In this document: positions 6,602 to 13,808 of the stretch, piece after piece | Layout of the letters: each line of letters begins with the position of its first letter | Position numbering within the stretch: position 1 is the first letter of the stretch | Notes under the pieces: generated by a model | Databases searched by the model: none | Seen by the model: the letters and a program-made list of their open reading frames with translations, nothing else | Told to the model about the DNA's origin: nothing | NCBI GenBank assembly: GCA_029261675.1 | Contig: JAJDBA010000152.1 | Location: 1 to 13,808, forward strand | Origin: Nitrospinaceae bacterium | Lineage (GTDB): Bacteria; Nitrospinota; Nitrospinia; Nitrospinales; VA-1 | Reading direction: 5' to 3' | DNA length: 13,808 bases | Program-made: the position numbers and the translations under genes

Positions 6602-6698
6602 AAGAAAATCAGCTCTTAAATTGAATTAGTCAATACAGTAAATTTTTCGAGATTAAATGCGTCCGACAAATACCGCAGCAAAAGTTGGGGTGGAGTTA

Positions 6699-7235
6699 TT
6701 ACTTATTACTTCTATCGTAGATCTTTGTTGCCAAACTAGTCAGGTCATTACCCTCATCATGGTAGAGAACAACTTTCTGCTCAAGAATCATTGTATATTT
6801 TTTATCTTTACCAATTTTCTTAATAACCTTCATCATTTTAAGAAGAATTTTTTGTGTCATTTCCTTTTCGCTTTTACCAAATTCTTCATTTCGATCCTGC
6901 ACATATCTTTCAAAAGCTACTTTTTCTTTGCGAAACTTATCTTCCTTCTTTTTTTTCAATTCAGGATCAAGCACAAAGCTTTGCTTGTTTAAATCTGCCA
7001 GCATTTTTTTAATTCTATCTTCCCTAGATTTTATCTTTTTCTTCTCTTTCGCAAAATCTTTCTTAAAATCCTCGAAGCTTCTTTTCCACTCTTTTGTGCT
7101 GATGACCGCTTTTTGAATATCCACGAACCCAACCCTACCCTCTGCTGCAAATGAGGTTGTTGTCATGGGCCCCAAAAATAACAATCCGATTAAAAACACT
7201 GAACAACAAACTACTTTTGAAAAAAATACCTGCAT
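6699..7235 (-). CDS. skp: Periplasmic chaperone Skp/OmpH
   Basis: Skp (OmpH) is a periplasmic trimer that holds unfolded outer-membrane proteins on their way to BamA. The 178-residue protein has a signal peptide: a short n-region with Lys7, a hydrophobic core (about 8-24), and probable cleavage near Ala30-Ala31 before EGRVGFVDIQKA. Residues about 48-135 are very rich in Lys and Glu and should form the long coiled-coil arms. The end shows the family signature around KKYTMILEQKVVLYHDEGNDLT. The ATG has AAGGA 8 nt upstream. It lies 27 bp after bamA, the usual partner order. The protein is very lysine-rich and overlaps an A-rich stretch of DNA, but the frame is intact. Confidence 0.92.
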   Translation of the reverse strand: MQVFFSKVVCCSVFLIGLLFLGPMTTTSFAAEGRVGFVDIQKAVISTKEWKRSFEDFKKDFAKEKKKIKSREDRIKKMLADLNKQSFVLDPELKKKKEDKFRKEKVAFERYVQDRNEEFGKSEKEMTQKILLKMMKVIKKIGKDKKYTMILEQKVVLYHDEGNDLTSLATKIYDRSNK

Positions 7236-7262
7236 AATACAAATCCTTACATGTGGTTTAAA

Positions 7263-9530
7263 TTAGAATGCACTGCCTGCGGAAAAATGAAACTCGCCTG
7301 TACTTTCACCCGATTTTCGATCAAGCTTAACGCCATAAGCAAAACCAAGAGGACCAAAGGGACTGATAAAACGAATTCCAGCACCTACACTATTTCTCAT
7401 TTCAGCCAAATCAAAATCTTTCGAAGTTAAACTTATGTCAGGCCCTGAGCCATAAACATTACCTCTGTCATAGAACAAAAACCCCCGTAACGACTTGGTG
7501 AAGGGATATTGCGTTTCTAAATTAAGGAGCAATGCTTTGCTTCCACCGAGCGGGTCGCCATCAGTGTCTTTTGGCCCTATGTCTTGAATGGTGAAACCTC
7601 TCAGTGAGGTAGGCCCACCCATAAAATACCTTTCAAAAGAGGGTAGCGTCTCGCCGCCATAACCTTCTGCAAAATTAACTCTCGCATGTGCGGCACCCAC
7701 CAATTTACCCACAAGAGGGTGATAATAGGTGATCTCATAACTCGAGCGAGTAAATTTTGCGCCCCCTAGGCCCGCAAATTCAAATCCTACCACATGCCTC
7801 CACCCCTTGGAAGGGTTTAAAAAGTTGTCCCTACTATCATAAACATAAGTGGGCGAAATGCGACTGGTGGTGCGAGTTTCATTCTTAAGAAATTCAGATG
7901 TATCTGCTACGGAAACGCCTGTGACTTCAACGTTCTCGAACCTATACCCTAGGCTTAAAGATTCATATTCTGTGATATTTTTTCCAAGCCGAAATCCCGC
8001 CCCCGATGTTTTCGCATCAAAACTCAAAAAATCCTGGTCTTGATTAAAAGCATCAATTCCTGCAGATATTTCCGAATCGAACAAGCGTGGCTCCGTAAAA
8101 CTGATATTGAAATCTGTCCTGATAGAAGATAATGACGCGGTAAGGTTGACTCGATGCCCATTCCCAAATAGATTATCCTGAGCAATTGAGGTGGTGAAAA
8201 TAAGATTCTCAACCGAACTGAAACCAGCACCAATGGTAAATGATCCAGTGGGTTTTTCTGTCACAGTAGTGAGAATATCTATCAGTTCCGGGTTTTCTCC
8301 TCTTTGGGTGTCAATCTTCACATCTTCAAAGTAATTCAGATTGTTGATTCTTTGCTTACTTCGTTTTAGCTTGGTACCATCGAATACTTCACCCTCTTTT
8401 AATCTAAACTCCCGTCGGATCACATTATCTCTGGTTTTGATATTCCCCAGCATATTGATATTCCCAACATAAACCTTTTTCCCCTTATCTACATCTATAG
8501 ACAGTTCAACTACGCGGGTTTTATCATCAATTTTCGTTACCGGGTTGACGTCTGCATAAGCAAACCCCTTTTCTGAAAACAAATCTCCAACCGTTATAAT
8601 GTCCTGACGGAGTTGCGATACGTTATAGATATCGCCTTTTTTCGTTAAAATGCTTTTTAAAATTGCATCATGGGGAATGGTGTCATCCCCTTTTACCTTC
8701 AAGGATTTAATACGGAATTGCGGGCCTTCTTCTACGGGGATAATGATATGAATTTGACGAGCTTTTTTATTGATATCAATTCTGGGTTCTAGAACCTTAA
8801 TTCTTAAATAGCCGTTATCCTGGTAGAATCCTTCAATTCTAAACATATCCAGTTTTAGAATATCTTTTTGGTAAACTCCCGAATCGTCAATAAAGGAAAA
8901 CCAGGTTCTTGCTTTCGTTTCCATTTGCTCAGCAAGCTTCTTGTCTTTGAAAGCCTTGTTTCCAGAGAATCGAATCTTTTCTATTTTTACCTTTTCCCCC
9001 TCACGAATTCGTATCACTACATCAACAAGGTTATCGGGATTCTTTTTTGTAACAATACGTGTTTCAGCAAAGAAGTAACCCTTCTCTTCATATGCTTTCA
9101 GAATTTCTTTTTTGCTCTCTTTAACAAGATGCTCATTAAAAGTTGCGCCTCGCCGCAAACCGATTTTTTCACGGATATCATTGGTTTCCAGTTTTGAGTT
9201 CCCCAAAATTTCGACGTCCCCTATTGAAGGAATTTCTTCAACAAGAAACTGCAACTCAAGACCTTCAAGGCCGTTTTGGGTATCCACCTGGATATCCTTA
9301 AACTGACCGAGACTGAAGATCTGCTCGATATCTTTGCGGATTTGTAATTTGGAGAGGACTGTGCCTGGCTTCGATTTGATGTAATAAAGGATGGTCGATT
9401 CATCAATCCTTTTATTACCCACAATTTTTACAGACTCAATAACTTCACCTTGCTGCGCAGATAAAAGGGGAGGGCACAGGAAAATAATAGCCACCAAGAC
9501 AGCTAAAAATGTGTTAAAAAATTTTGCCAT
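7263..9530 (-). CDS. bamA: Outer membrane protein assembly factor BamA
   Basis: BamA is the essential outer-membrane core of the BAM complex, which folds and inserts beta-barrel proteins. From ATG at 9530 it has 755 residues: a signal peptide (MAK, hydrophobic core to about residue 23, likely cleavage near LSA-QQ), five POTRA domains (about 29-100, 101-178, 180-268, 271-348, 351-426) and a 16-strand-type barrel (about 427-755). The loop 6 motif reads LRGF (643-646, matching V/LRGF), and the C-terminal strand ends in phenylalanine, the usual beta-signal. The frame stays open to a TTG at 9608, but those codons overlap the clpC terminator and would add 26 residues before the signal peptide, so 9530 is preferred even though GGTGGA lies very close to it. 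It heads the envelope cluster. Confidence 0.96.
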   Translation of the reverse strand: MAKFFNTFLAVLVAIIFLCPPLLSAQQGEVIESVKIVGNKRIDESTILYYIKSKPGTVLSKLQIRKDIEQIFSLGQFKDIQVDTQNGLEGLELQFLVEEIPSIGDVEILGNSKLETNDIREKIGLRRGATFNEHLVKESKKEILKAYEEKGYFFAETRIVTKKNPDNLVDVVIRIREGEKVKIEKIRFSGNKAFKDKKLAEQMETKARTWFSFIDDSGVYQKDILKLDMFRIEGFYQDNGYLRIKVLEPRIDINKKARQIHIIIPVEEGPQFRIKSLKVKGDDTIPHDAILKSILTKKGDIYNVSQLRQDIITVGDLFSEKGFAYADVNPVTKIDDKTRVVELSIDVDKGKKVYVGNINMLGNIKTRDNVIRREFRLKEGEVFDGTKLKRSKQRINNLNYFEDVKIDTQRGENPELIDILTTVTEKPTGSFTIGAGFSSVENLIFTTSIAQDNLFGNGHRVNLTASLSSIRTDFNISFTEPRLFDSEISAGIDAFNQDQDFLSFDAKTSGAGFRLGKNITEYESLSLGYRFENVEVTGVSVADTSEFLKNETRTTSRISPTYVYDSRDNFLNPSKGWRHVVGFEFAGLGGAKFTRSSYEITYYHPLVGKLVGAAHARVNFAEGYGGETLPSFERYFMGGPTSLRGFTIQDIGPKDTDGDPLGGSKALLLNLETQYPFTKSLRGFLFYDRGNVYGSGPDISLTSKDFDLAEMRNSVGAGIRFISPFGPLGFAYGVKLDRKSGESTGEFHFSAGSAF

Positions 9531-9558
9531 TCCACCAGAACTATTTGAAATTTTACGA

Positions 9559-9564
9559 GTTATA
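9559..9564 (-). promoter_or_regulatory. Possible -10 box of a bamA promoter
   Basis: TATAAC on the minus strand matches 5 of 6 bases of the -10 consensus and lies between the clpC terminator and the bamA start, where a promoter is expected. I see no good -35 at 16-18 nt, so this is tentative. Confidence 0.25.
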
Positions 9565-9593
9565 GAGATAAATTCACATCCCAAGTTTAAGCC

Positions 9594-9643
9594 AAAAAAA
9601 AGTATCAAGCCTCATCGGAGTAACCCTCTGAAACTTAATACTT
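9594..9643 (-). terminator. Intrinsic terminator of clpC
   Basis: On the minus strand AAGTATTAAG (9634-9643) pairs with CTTGATACTT (9600-9609) as a 10-bp stem with one G-U pair. The 24-nt loop can form a small inner GAG/CTC stem. A run of eight T follows (9594-9601, two of them inside the stem). It begins about 50 bp after the clpC stop and precedes bamA, so it should separate the clpC transcript from the envelope cluster. The stem is AT-rich and may leak. Confidence 0.65.
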
Positions 9644-9690
9644 TATCTGTCTTTCTTCATTGGCGCTTTTTTACGCGAAAAAATTATTTT

Positions 9691-12120
9691 TCATCCAACA
9701 TTCACAGCATCTGTTTTTTCTACAAACACCAGACTATCATCCTGCAGGCTTACCTCGATCAGACCGCCATTCTTGAAACGGCCTTTTAGCATTTCATCAG
9801 ACAAGACATCTTCAAGGTGTTTTTGAATCGCACGCTTCAAAGGTCGAGCCCCAAATGTGGCATCAAACCCTTTTTCGGCGATCCAACGCTTGGCGCCATC
9901 CGACACATCCAAGGTGAGCCCCTGCTGAATAAGCTGCTCATTCAGAATTTGCAGTTGAACATCCAAGATACTGACAATATTCTCCAACTCCAAAGGCCGG
10001 AAAACTACTGTTTCACTCAACCGGTTTAGAAATTCTGGATTAAATGTCTTTTTCAGATCTTGCTTCAATTCCTTCTGCATTTTATCGTAGCTCAACTCAT
10101 CGTCATCCTTATGAAACCCAAGGCTCGTACCTTTTTCCAGCATCCTTGAACTGATGTTAGATGTCAGAATGATAACGGTATTCTTGAAATCCACAACGCG
10201 ACCATAACTATCTGTTAAACGACCATCGTCCATAATTTGTAATAAAAGATGGTAGATATCCTGATTCGCTTTTTCAATTTCATCAAAAAGAATTACCGAG
10301 TAAGGTTTGCGACGAACTTTTTCTGTTAGCTGACCGCCTTCTTCATAACCAACATAACCTGGAGGCGCACCAGTCAAACGAGACACATTGAATTTCTCCA
10401 TGTATTCCGACATATCCAGGCGAATCAGGGAATCCCTGTCTCCAAACATGAATTCTGCCAGAACATTAGCCAATTCGGTTTTTCCTACACCTGTCGGACC
10501 AAGAAAAAGGAAGCTGCCAATTGGCCGTTTCATATCTTTTAACCCAGACCTGGAACGGCGAATGGCTTTGGTGAGAACTTTTATTGCCTCGTTCTGACCT
10601 ATAACTTTACTGGCCAACTCCTCTTCCATATTCATCAAGCGAATACTTTCTTTTTCTTCAATCCGAGAAAGAGGAATTCCTGTCATACTTGAAACAACAT
10701 CGGCGATATCGTCTTCTGTAATCTCCGGCTCACTGGTGTCGCGTTGCTTGTCCCATTCTTCTTTTACGGCTTCCAGTTTTTCAATCAGCGCCTCTTCTTT
10801 GTCACGCAATTCGACAGCCTTTTCAAACTCCTGATTTTCGATACAAACTTTCTTATCGCGAACAACCAAGTCCATCTCCTTTTGAATTTTCTTCATATCT
10901 GGAGATTGAGTTGTCTCTCGCAAACGCACTCTAGAACCTGCTTCATCGATAACATCAATAGCTTTATCAGGCAAAAAGCGGTCTGTAATATAGCGCTCTG
11001 CAAAACGGACAGATGTAACAATAGCTTCATCTGAAATTTTGGCTCTATGATGAAGCTCATAAGGAACCTTCAGTCCCTTGATAATTTCAATGGTCTCATC
11101 CACCGTCGGCGGATTCACAATGATGGGTTGAAAGCGTCTTTCAAGCGCGCCATTTTTTTCAATGTACTTTCGATATTCTTCGAGCGTGGTCGCCCCGATG
11201 CACTGAATTTCACCTCGGGAAAGAGCTGGCTTCAGCATATTAGATGCATCTACAGAACCTTCTGCAGCACCTGCACCTACCAGAGTGTGCAACTCATCCA
11301 CAAAAAGAATGACACTTTCATTCGCCATGATTTCTTTCATAATACCTTTTAGACGTGCTTCAAACTGACCTCGGTATTTAGTTCCAGCAATCAGCGAACC
11401 CAAATCAAGAGAAACCACTCGCTTGTCAAAAAGGGTATCAGGCACTTCACGCTCAACAATCAACTGAGCCAAACCTTCAACGATCGCAGTTTTTCCAACA
11501 CCCGGCTCACCAATCAAAACAGGGTTGTTCTTGGTGCGACGGCTTAGTATTTGGATCACACGTTCAATTTCTTTAGCTCGCCCGACAATGGGGTCTAGCT
11601 TACCATCCAACGCCATCTTGGTTAGGTCGCGACTGAATTCATCCAAAGTCGGGGTTTTACCAACTTCACGGTTAGCTTCGGTAGGCTCTTTGAACATTTC
11701 AACAATTTTTTCACGAACATCATCAAAGAACATTCCAAAACTGTTGAGCACTCGACAAGCAACGCCTTCTTTCTCTTTCAAAAGACCTAAAAGCAGATGC
11801 TCCGTGCCAATATAATTATGATTGAGTGAACGCGCTTCTTCCACTGCGAACTCCAATACTTTTTTGGCTCGCGAGGTAAATGGAATGTCGCCAATGATCA
11901 GAGAATTTGAACTTCGAGGCAAGCTCTTCTCCAGTTCTTTTTTAAGCTGGGTCAGATCTACTCCGCTTTTTTGCACAATGGCCACAGCTATGCCGCCACC
12001 GTCCTTGATAACGCCTTGTAAAATGTGCTCTGTACCTAAATATTCATGGCGGTAGAGTTCTGCTTCCTCGCGAGCGAGGATGATAACTCTACGCGCTCTC
12101 TCAGTGAATCGCTTAAACAT
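9691..12120 (-). CDS. clpC: ATP-dependent Clp protease ATPase subunit ClpC
   Basis: ClpC is a cytosolic HSP100/AAA+ unfoldase that feeds proteins to the ClpP peptidase. The 809 residues show two Clp N-terminal repeats (about 1-70 and 78-145), AAA1 with Walker A GEPGVGKT (204-211), Walker B in VILFVDE (270-276) and arginines Arg328-Arg329, a short middle domain with UVR-like coiled coil (about 410-460), AAA2 with Walker A GPTGVGKT (541-548) and Walker B VILFDE (609-614), an LGF tripeptide (667-669) matching the ClpP-binding loop, and sensor-2 GARPLKR (757-763). The short middle domain and UVR motif separate it from ClpB, and the LGF from non-proteolytic forms; ClpA lacks UVR. The ATG has AAGGA 9 nt upstream. 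It is transcribed alone, between metH and a terminator. Confidence 0.95.
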   Translation of the reverse strand: MFKRFTERARRVIILAREEAELYRHEYLGTEHILQGVIKDGGGIAVAIVQKSGVDLTQLKKELEKSLPRSSNSLIIGDIPFTSRAKKVLEFAVEEARSLNHNYIGTEHLLLGLLKEKEGVACRVLNSFGMFFDDVREKIVEMFKEPTEANREVGKTPTLDEFSRDLTKMALDGKLDPIVGRAKEIERVIQILSRRTKNNPVLIGEPGVGKTAIVEGLAQLIVEREVPDTLFDKRVVSLDLGSLIAGTKYRGQFEARLKGIMKEIMANESVILFVDELHTLVGAGAAEGSVDASNMLKPALSRGEIQCIGATTLEEYRKYIEKNGALERRFQPIIVNPPTVDETIEIIKGLKVPYELHHRAKISDEAIVTSVRFAERYITDRFLPDKAIDVIDEAGSRVRLRETTQSPDMKKIQKEMDLVVRDKKVCIENQEFEKAVELRDKEEALIEKLEAVKEEWDKQRDTSEPEITEDDIADVVSSMTGIPLSRIEEKESIRLMNMEEELASKVIGQNEAIKVLTKAIRRSRSGLKDMKRPIGSFLFLGPTGVGKTELANVLAEFMFGDRDSLIRLDMSEYMEKFNVSRLTGAPPGYVGYEEGGQLTEKVRRKPYSVILFDEIEKANQDIYHLLLQIMDDGRLTDSYGRVVDFKNTVIILTSNISSRMLEKGTSLGFHKDDDELSYDKMQKELKQDLKKTFNPEFLNRLSETVVFRPLELENIVSILDVQLQILNEQLIQQGLTLDVSDGAKRWIAEKGFDATFGARPLKRAIQKHLEDVLSDEMLKGRFKNGGLIEVSLQDDSLVFVEKTDAVNVG

Positions 12121-12147
12121 GATTCAACGTCCTTAAAAAAAAGCGGA

Positions 12148-12176
12148 TTTATAATGTGAAAGAGGCCCACATTCAA
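12148..12176 (-). promoter_or_regulatory. Proximal sigma70-type promoter of clpC
   Basis: TTGAAT (12171-12176), a 17-nt spacer and TATAAA (12148-12153) on the minus strand. The expected start near 12141 gives a leader of about 20 nt that still contains the AAGGA ribosome site. The -35 hexamer and spacing are the same as those of the glnB sigma70-like promoter. Confidence 0.5.
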
Positions 12177-12221
12177 CTGCTAATTGTGGAGCAACATCCT
12201 GTATTAATTCTGGTTTACGTC

Positions 12222-12245
12222 GATATCATGGTAACAAATGATATC
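12222..12245. promoter_or_regulatory. 8-8-8 palindrome at the distal clpC transcription start (operator candidate)
   Basis: GATATCAT (12222-12229) and ATGATATC (12238-12245) are perfect 8-bp arms around an 8-nt spacer. It begins one base downstream of the TATAAT box at 12247-12252, so it would cover the transcription start and block it if bound. The binding protein is unknown. Confidence 0.5.
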
Positions 12246-12246
12246 C

Positions 12247-12252
12247 ATTATA
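12247..12252 (-). promoter_or_regulatory. Distal clpC -10 box
   Basis: A perfect TATAAT on the minus strand, about 130 bp before clpC. The -35 is poor (TTCAGG at 18 nt is the best I see), so it may need an activator or may be chance in AT-rich DNA. It lies between two palindromes. Confidence 0.35.
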
Positions 12253-12255
12253 TAA

Positions 12256-12273
12256 AGGTTTTATTTAAAACCT
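12256..12273. promoter_or_regulatory. 18-bp palindrome in the spacer of the distal clpC promoter (operator candidate)
   Basis: On the minus strand AGGTTTTA-AA-TAAAACCT has perfect 8-bp arms. It lies between the -10 box at 12247-12252 and the -35 region. As a hairpin its loop would be too tight and no T-run follows, so a DNA-level operator is more likely than a terminator. Its centre is 31 bp from that of the second palindrome, about three helical turns. Confidence 0.5.
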
Positions 12274-12314
12274 GAATAGAACACATAAACCACCAATAAC
12301 AAAGGGATTATTCC

Positions 12315-12350
12315 GGCCCAAATGGTCTCACAAAACCCGTTTATTTGGCC
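12315..12350 (-). repeat. Nested inverted repeat downstream of metH
   Basis: GGCCAAAT and ATTTGGGCC on the minus strand (12343-12350 and 12315-12323) pair with one bulged G and enclose a smaller GGTTTTGTGAGACC stem. It lies about 95 bp past the metH stop. No T-run follows, so it may be an mRNA 3'-end stabiliser or a factor-dependent end, not an intrinsic terminator. Confidence 0.35.
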
Positions 12351-12443
12351 TTTTACACCCTTTTTATCGGCAAATCTTTATCTTTACTGAAGACAAACTC
12401 TTTTTTCCCAAAATTAGCCTTAGGAGACAGAATATCAAGCTTA

Positions 12444-13808
12444 TCAACTATAACTGGCATCCTTATGAAAGCAAATGACAGCTGCAGTGGTGCTCGGTGG
12501 ATAAAACTCATCGGCATCCGTCAATGTCACTCCTAAATCTTCTGCTCCAAGGGCATCCCATATAATGGAATTGCCTTTCAGCTTTGTCAAGGCGGGGTAA
12601 CCTGGACTGTACCTTTGCCCACGATTCTCTTTTTTGTAACCTGCCCTCGTTCGTAGCAGTTGATGGATATATTCCGCCATATCCTCAGCCACTCTGTCAC
12701 TCAAACCTTGCAAGTATAAAGCAGATTCACTGTCATTTTGCTCTTTAAACGATTGGATTCCCGCCTCTACCCCAACACCCGCAGTAGTTATTTGCAAACC
12801 AATCGCATCCAACTGACCGGATTCGACAGAATGAAAATATTGACCAATAGAAAACTTATCCTTCCTCCCCTTGCCAATACACAAGTCAAAATCAAACCGA
12901 CCCAACTCTTTTTCTTTTTTTTCAGACTCATAAAAAATCACTTGATCGCCATCCGCCTGCGCCGGGAAAAGCCCGAAGCGAGCCTTTGGAATGATCCAAC
13001 AGTTTTGCTCGGCCTTTTCTACCCACTCTTTTTCCAACCTCTGCAACTGCTCGACGGTAATTCCCTTTTGAATCCAACTCGATTTCTTTCCAAACTTCCA
13101 ATTCAAAGAATATAAACTTTTCCTGTCCAAAGACAGTTTATGCAATTTAAACTCTACCTTTTTTATCCCATATCCTTCAGCCGGCACTTCATGATGACGA
13201 AAGCTCACTTTTCTTCTCGGCAGAGTTTCCAGCAGCTTGTCCTTCTCCTCCTTAATGCCTTTTGCCTTCTGATATTGGATGAGGAGAGCCTGCTGGTTTT
13301 CCTTTAACAACAAAGGTCTTTTTTCTTTATCCATTAAGAGCCCCATCGTGTTGACTCCATCCATGCCGCTGTCACAATAAAAAACATTGTCAAGAATAGC
13401 GGATGTGTCATCACCCCCCTGCATGGCAACATAACCCGCATGCCTGTCGTTGACGGGTGCTCCACCAATGAGAACGGGGATTGGAAATTTACCCTCGGTC
13501 AACATACGCGCAACCGTAATCATATGATTTGAGGTTTGCACCAGAAGCGCGCTCATGCCAATGGCATCTGCTTTTTCGGTGCGCGCCGTTTCGATAAATT
13601 TTTCCAAAGGCACCTGCACACCCAGATCAATCACCCGATAACCGTAATTTTCGAGAAGGGTTTTAGCAAGGTCTTTACCAATGCTGTGTACATCCTGATA
13701 CACCGTGCCGATCACCACCACACCTTTAGAGTCGATCGCCGCGCCTGGCTCGACACCACTTTGAAATCGCATGAACGATTCAAGAAACTGCATGACATGG
13801 CGCATCAC
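12444..13808 (-). CDS. metH: Cobalamin-dependent methionine synthase MetH, C-terminal part, cut by the window edge
   Basis: MetH moves a methyl group from methyltetrahydrofolate to homocysteine through bound cobalamin. The 454 visible residues begin at the end of the B12 cap helices, then the cobalamin domain: DVHSIG (39-44) with His41 as the lower cobalt ligand, GMSALL (84-89, the Ser) and IGGAP (114-118). A variable linker (about 155-205) leads to the AdoMet-dependent reactivation domain (about 212-454): GLFPAQADGD (279-288), TAGVGVE (342-348), LSDRVAEDMAEYIH (369-382), the AdoMet-binding RYSPGYPA (399-406) and GVTLTDADEFYPPS (426-439). Homocysteine and folate domains would lie beyond the right edge; the true start is not in the window. 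From the cobalt-ligand His to the stop there are 413 residues, against 468 in E. coli MetH, so the reactivation module is compact. A stand-alone corrinoid protein with this domain pair is the alternative. Confidence 0.88.
   Translation of the reverse strand: MMRHVMQFLESFMRFQSGVEPGAAIDSKGVVVIGTVYQDVHSIGKDLAKTLLENYGYRVIDLGVQVPLEKFIETARTEKADAIGMSALLVQTSNHMITVARMLTEGKFPIPVLIGGAPVNDRHAGYVAMQGGDDTSAILDNVFYCDSGMDGVNTMGLLMDKEKRPLLLKENQQALLIQYQKAKGIKEEKDKLLETLPRRKVSFRHHEVPAEGYGIKKVEFKLHKLSLDRKSLYSLNWKFGKKSSWIQKGITVEQLQRLEKEWVEKAEQNCWIIPKARFGLFPAQADGDQVIFYESEKKEKELGRFDFDLCIGKGRKDKFSIGQYFHSVESGQLDAIGLQITTAGVGVEAGIQSFKEQNDSESALYLQGLSDRVAEDMAEYIHQLLRTRAGYKKENRGQRYSPGYPALTKLKGNSIIWDALGAEDLGVTLTDADEFYPPSTTAAVICFHKDASYS

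Larger units (their letters stand above)
12121..12443. other. Non-coding region between metH and clpC
   Basis: This 323-bp stretch has no convincing ORF on either strand. It holds a nested inverted repeat nearer metH (12315-12350), two compact palindromes (12256-12273 and 12222-12245), a TATAAT box between them (12247-12252) and a proximal sigma70-like promoter (12148-12176). I see no CIRCE element and no CtsR-type heptad repeat, the usual clp operators, and no clear terminator with a U-run for metH. Confidence 0.7.

Noticed and set aside
6602..6698. A remnant of lpxD between skp and fabZ
   Set aside because: The 97-bp gap translates to nothing resembling LpxD in any frame I read, so there is no sign of a decayed copy.
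9531..9608. 26-residue N-terminal extension of bamA starting at TTG 9608
   Set aside because: It would begin inside the clpC terminator, lacks a ribosome site, and puts extra residues before an obvious signal peptide that starts at 9530.
9661..9690. T6-ACGCG-A6 repeat just after the clpC stop as a terminator
   Set aside because: The stem would be only A-T pairs and no T-run follows it in the right place; the hairpin at 9594-9643 is far better.
12256..12273. Palindrome read as the metH terminator
   Set aside because: The arms are nearly all A/T, the centre is only 2 nt, and no T-run follows on the minus strand.
12121..12300. CIRCE or CtsR operator upstream of clpC
   Set aside because: Neither TTAGCACTC-N9-GAGTGCTAA nor the AGTCAAA-type repeats can be found; the palindromes present have different sequences.
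1..13808. Mobile elements, CRISPR arrays, tRNA/rRNA genes or a defence island
   Set aside because: No transposase, integrase, long terminal repeats, spaced identical repeats or RNA gene signatures were seen; the gene content is housekeeping.

Overview
The window is a 13.8-kb stretch of chromosome in which every supported gene lies on the minus strand, so it reads from right (13808) to left (1). It comes from a Gram-negative, LPS-making, AT-rich bacterium. The outer-membrane assembly and lipid A genes (bamA, skp, fabZ, lpxA, lpxI, lpxB) show a diderm envelope. A UVR-containing ClpC, LpxI in place of LpxH, a Gfo/Idh/MocA enzyme inserted after lpxA, and a cobalamin-type MetH together suggest a Nitrospinota or deltaproteobacterial-type lineage. 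That placement is inferred from gene content and protein style; no rRNA or other marker is present to confirm it.

Layout in transcription order: (1) 13808-12444, the C-terminal part of a cobalamin-dependent methionine synthase (B12 domain plus AdoMet reactivation domain), cut by the window edge. (2) 12443-12121, a 323-bp non-coding region with two strong palindromes and two promoter candidates. (3) 12120-9691, clpC, closed by a convincing intrinsic terminator at 9594-9643. (4) 9530-1564, an envelope cluster: bamA, skp/ompH, fabZ, lpxA, a Gfo/Idh/MocA oxidoreductase, lpxI, lpxB and a DUF374 acyltransferase. (5) 1563-1253, a regulatory region with a sigma70-like promoter upstream of a sigma54-like promoter. 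(6) glnB (PII), then glnA (type I glutamine synthetase), the latter cut by the left edge.

The envelope cluster couples outer-membrane protein insertion (BamA, with Skp as periplasmic chaperone) to lipid A synthesis. FabZ supplies acyl-chain intermediates, LpxA does the first acylation, LpxI cleaves UDP-diacylglucosamine, LpxB forms the disaccharide, and the DUF374 protein may add an acyl chain. Two departures from the textbook cluster stand out: lpxD is missing from its usual place between skp and fabZ, and an oxidoreductase sits right after lpxA, in the position gnnA holds in bacteria that make amide-linked lipid A. glnB-glnA is an ordinary nitrogen-assimilation pair with a plausible nitrogen-responsive promoter.

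Most of the window is conserved housekeeping sequence. I found no mobile element, CRISPR array, tRNA, rRNA or defence system, and no clearly new multi-gene system. The more interesting signals are regulatory (clpC leader, glnBA leader, glnB-glnA spacer) and biochemical (possible modified lipid A).
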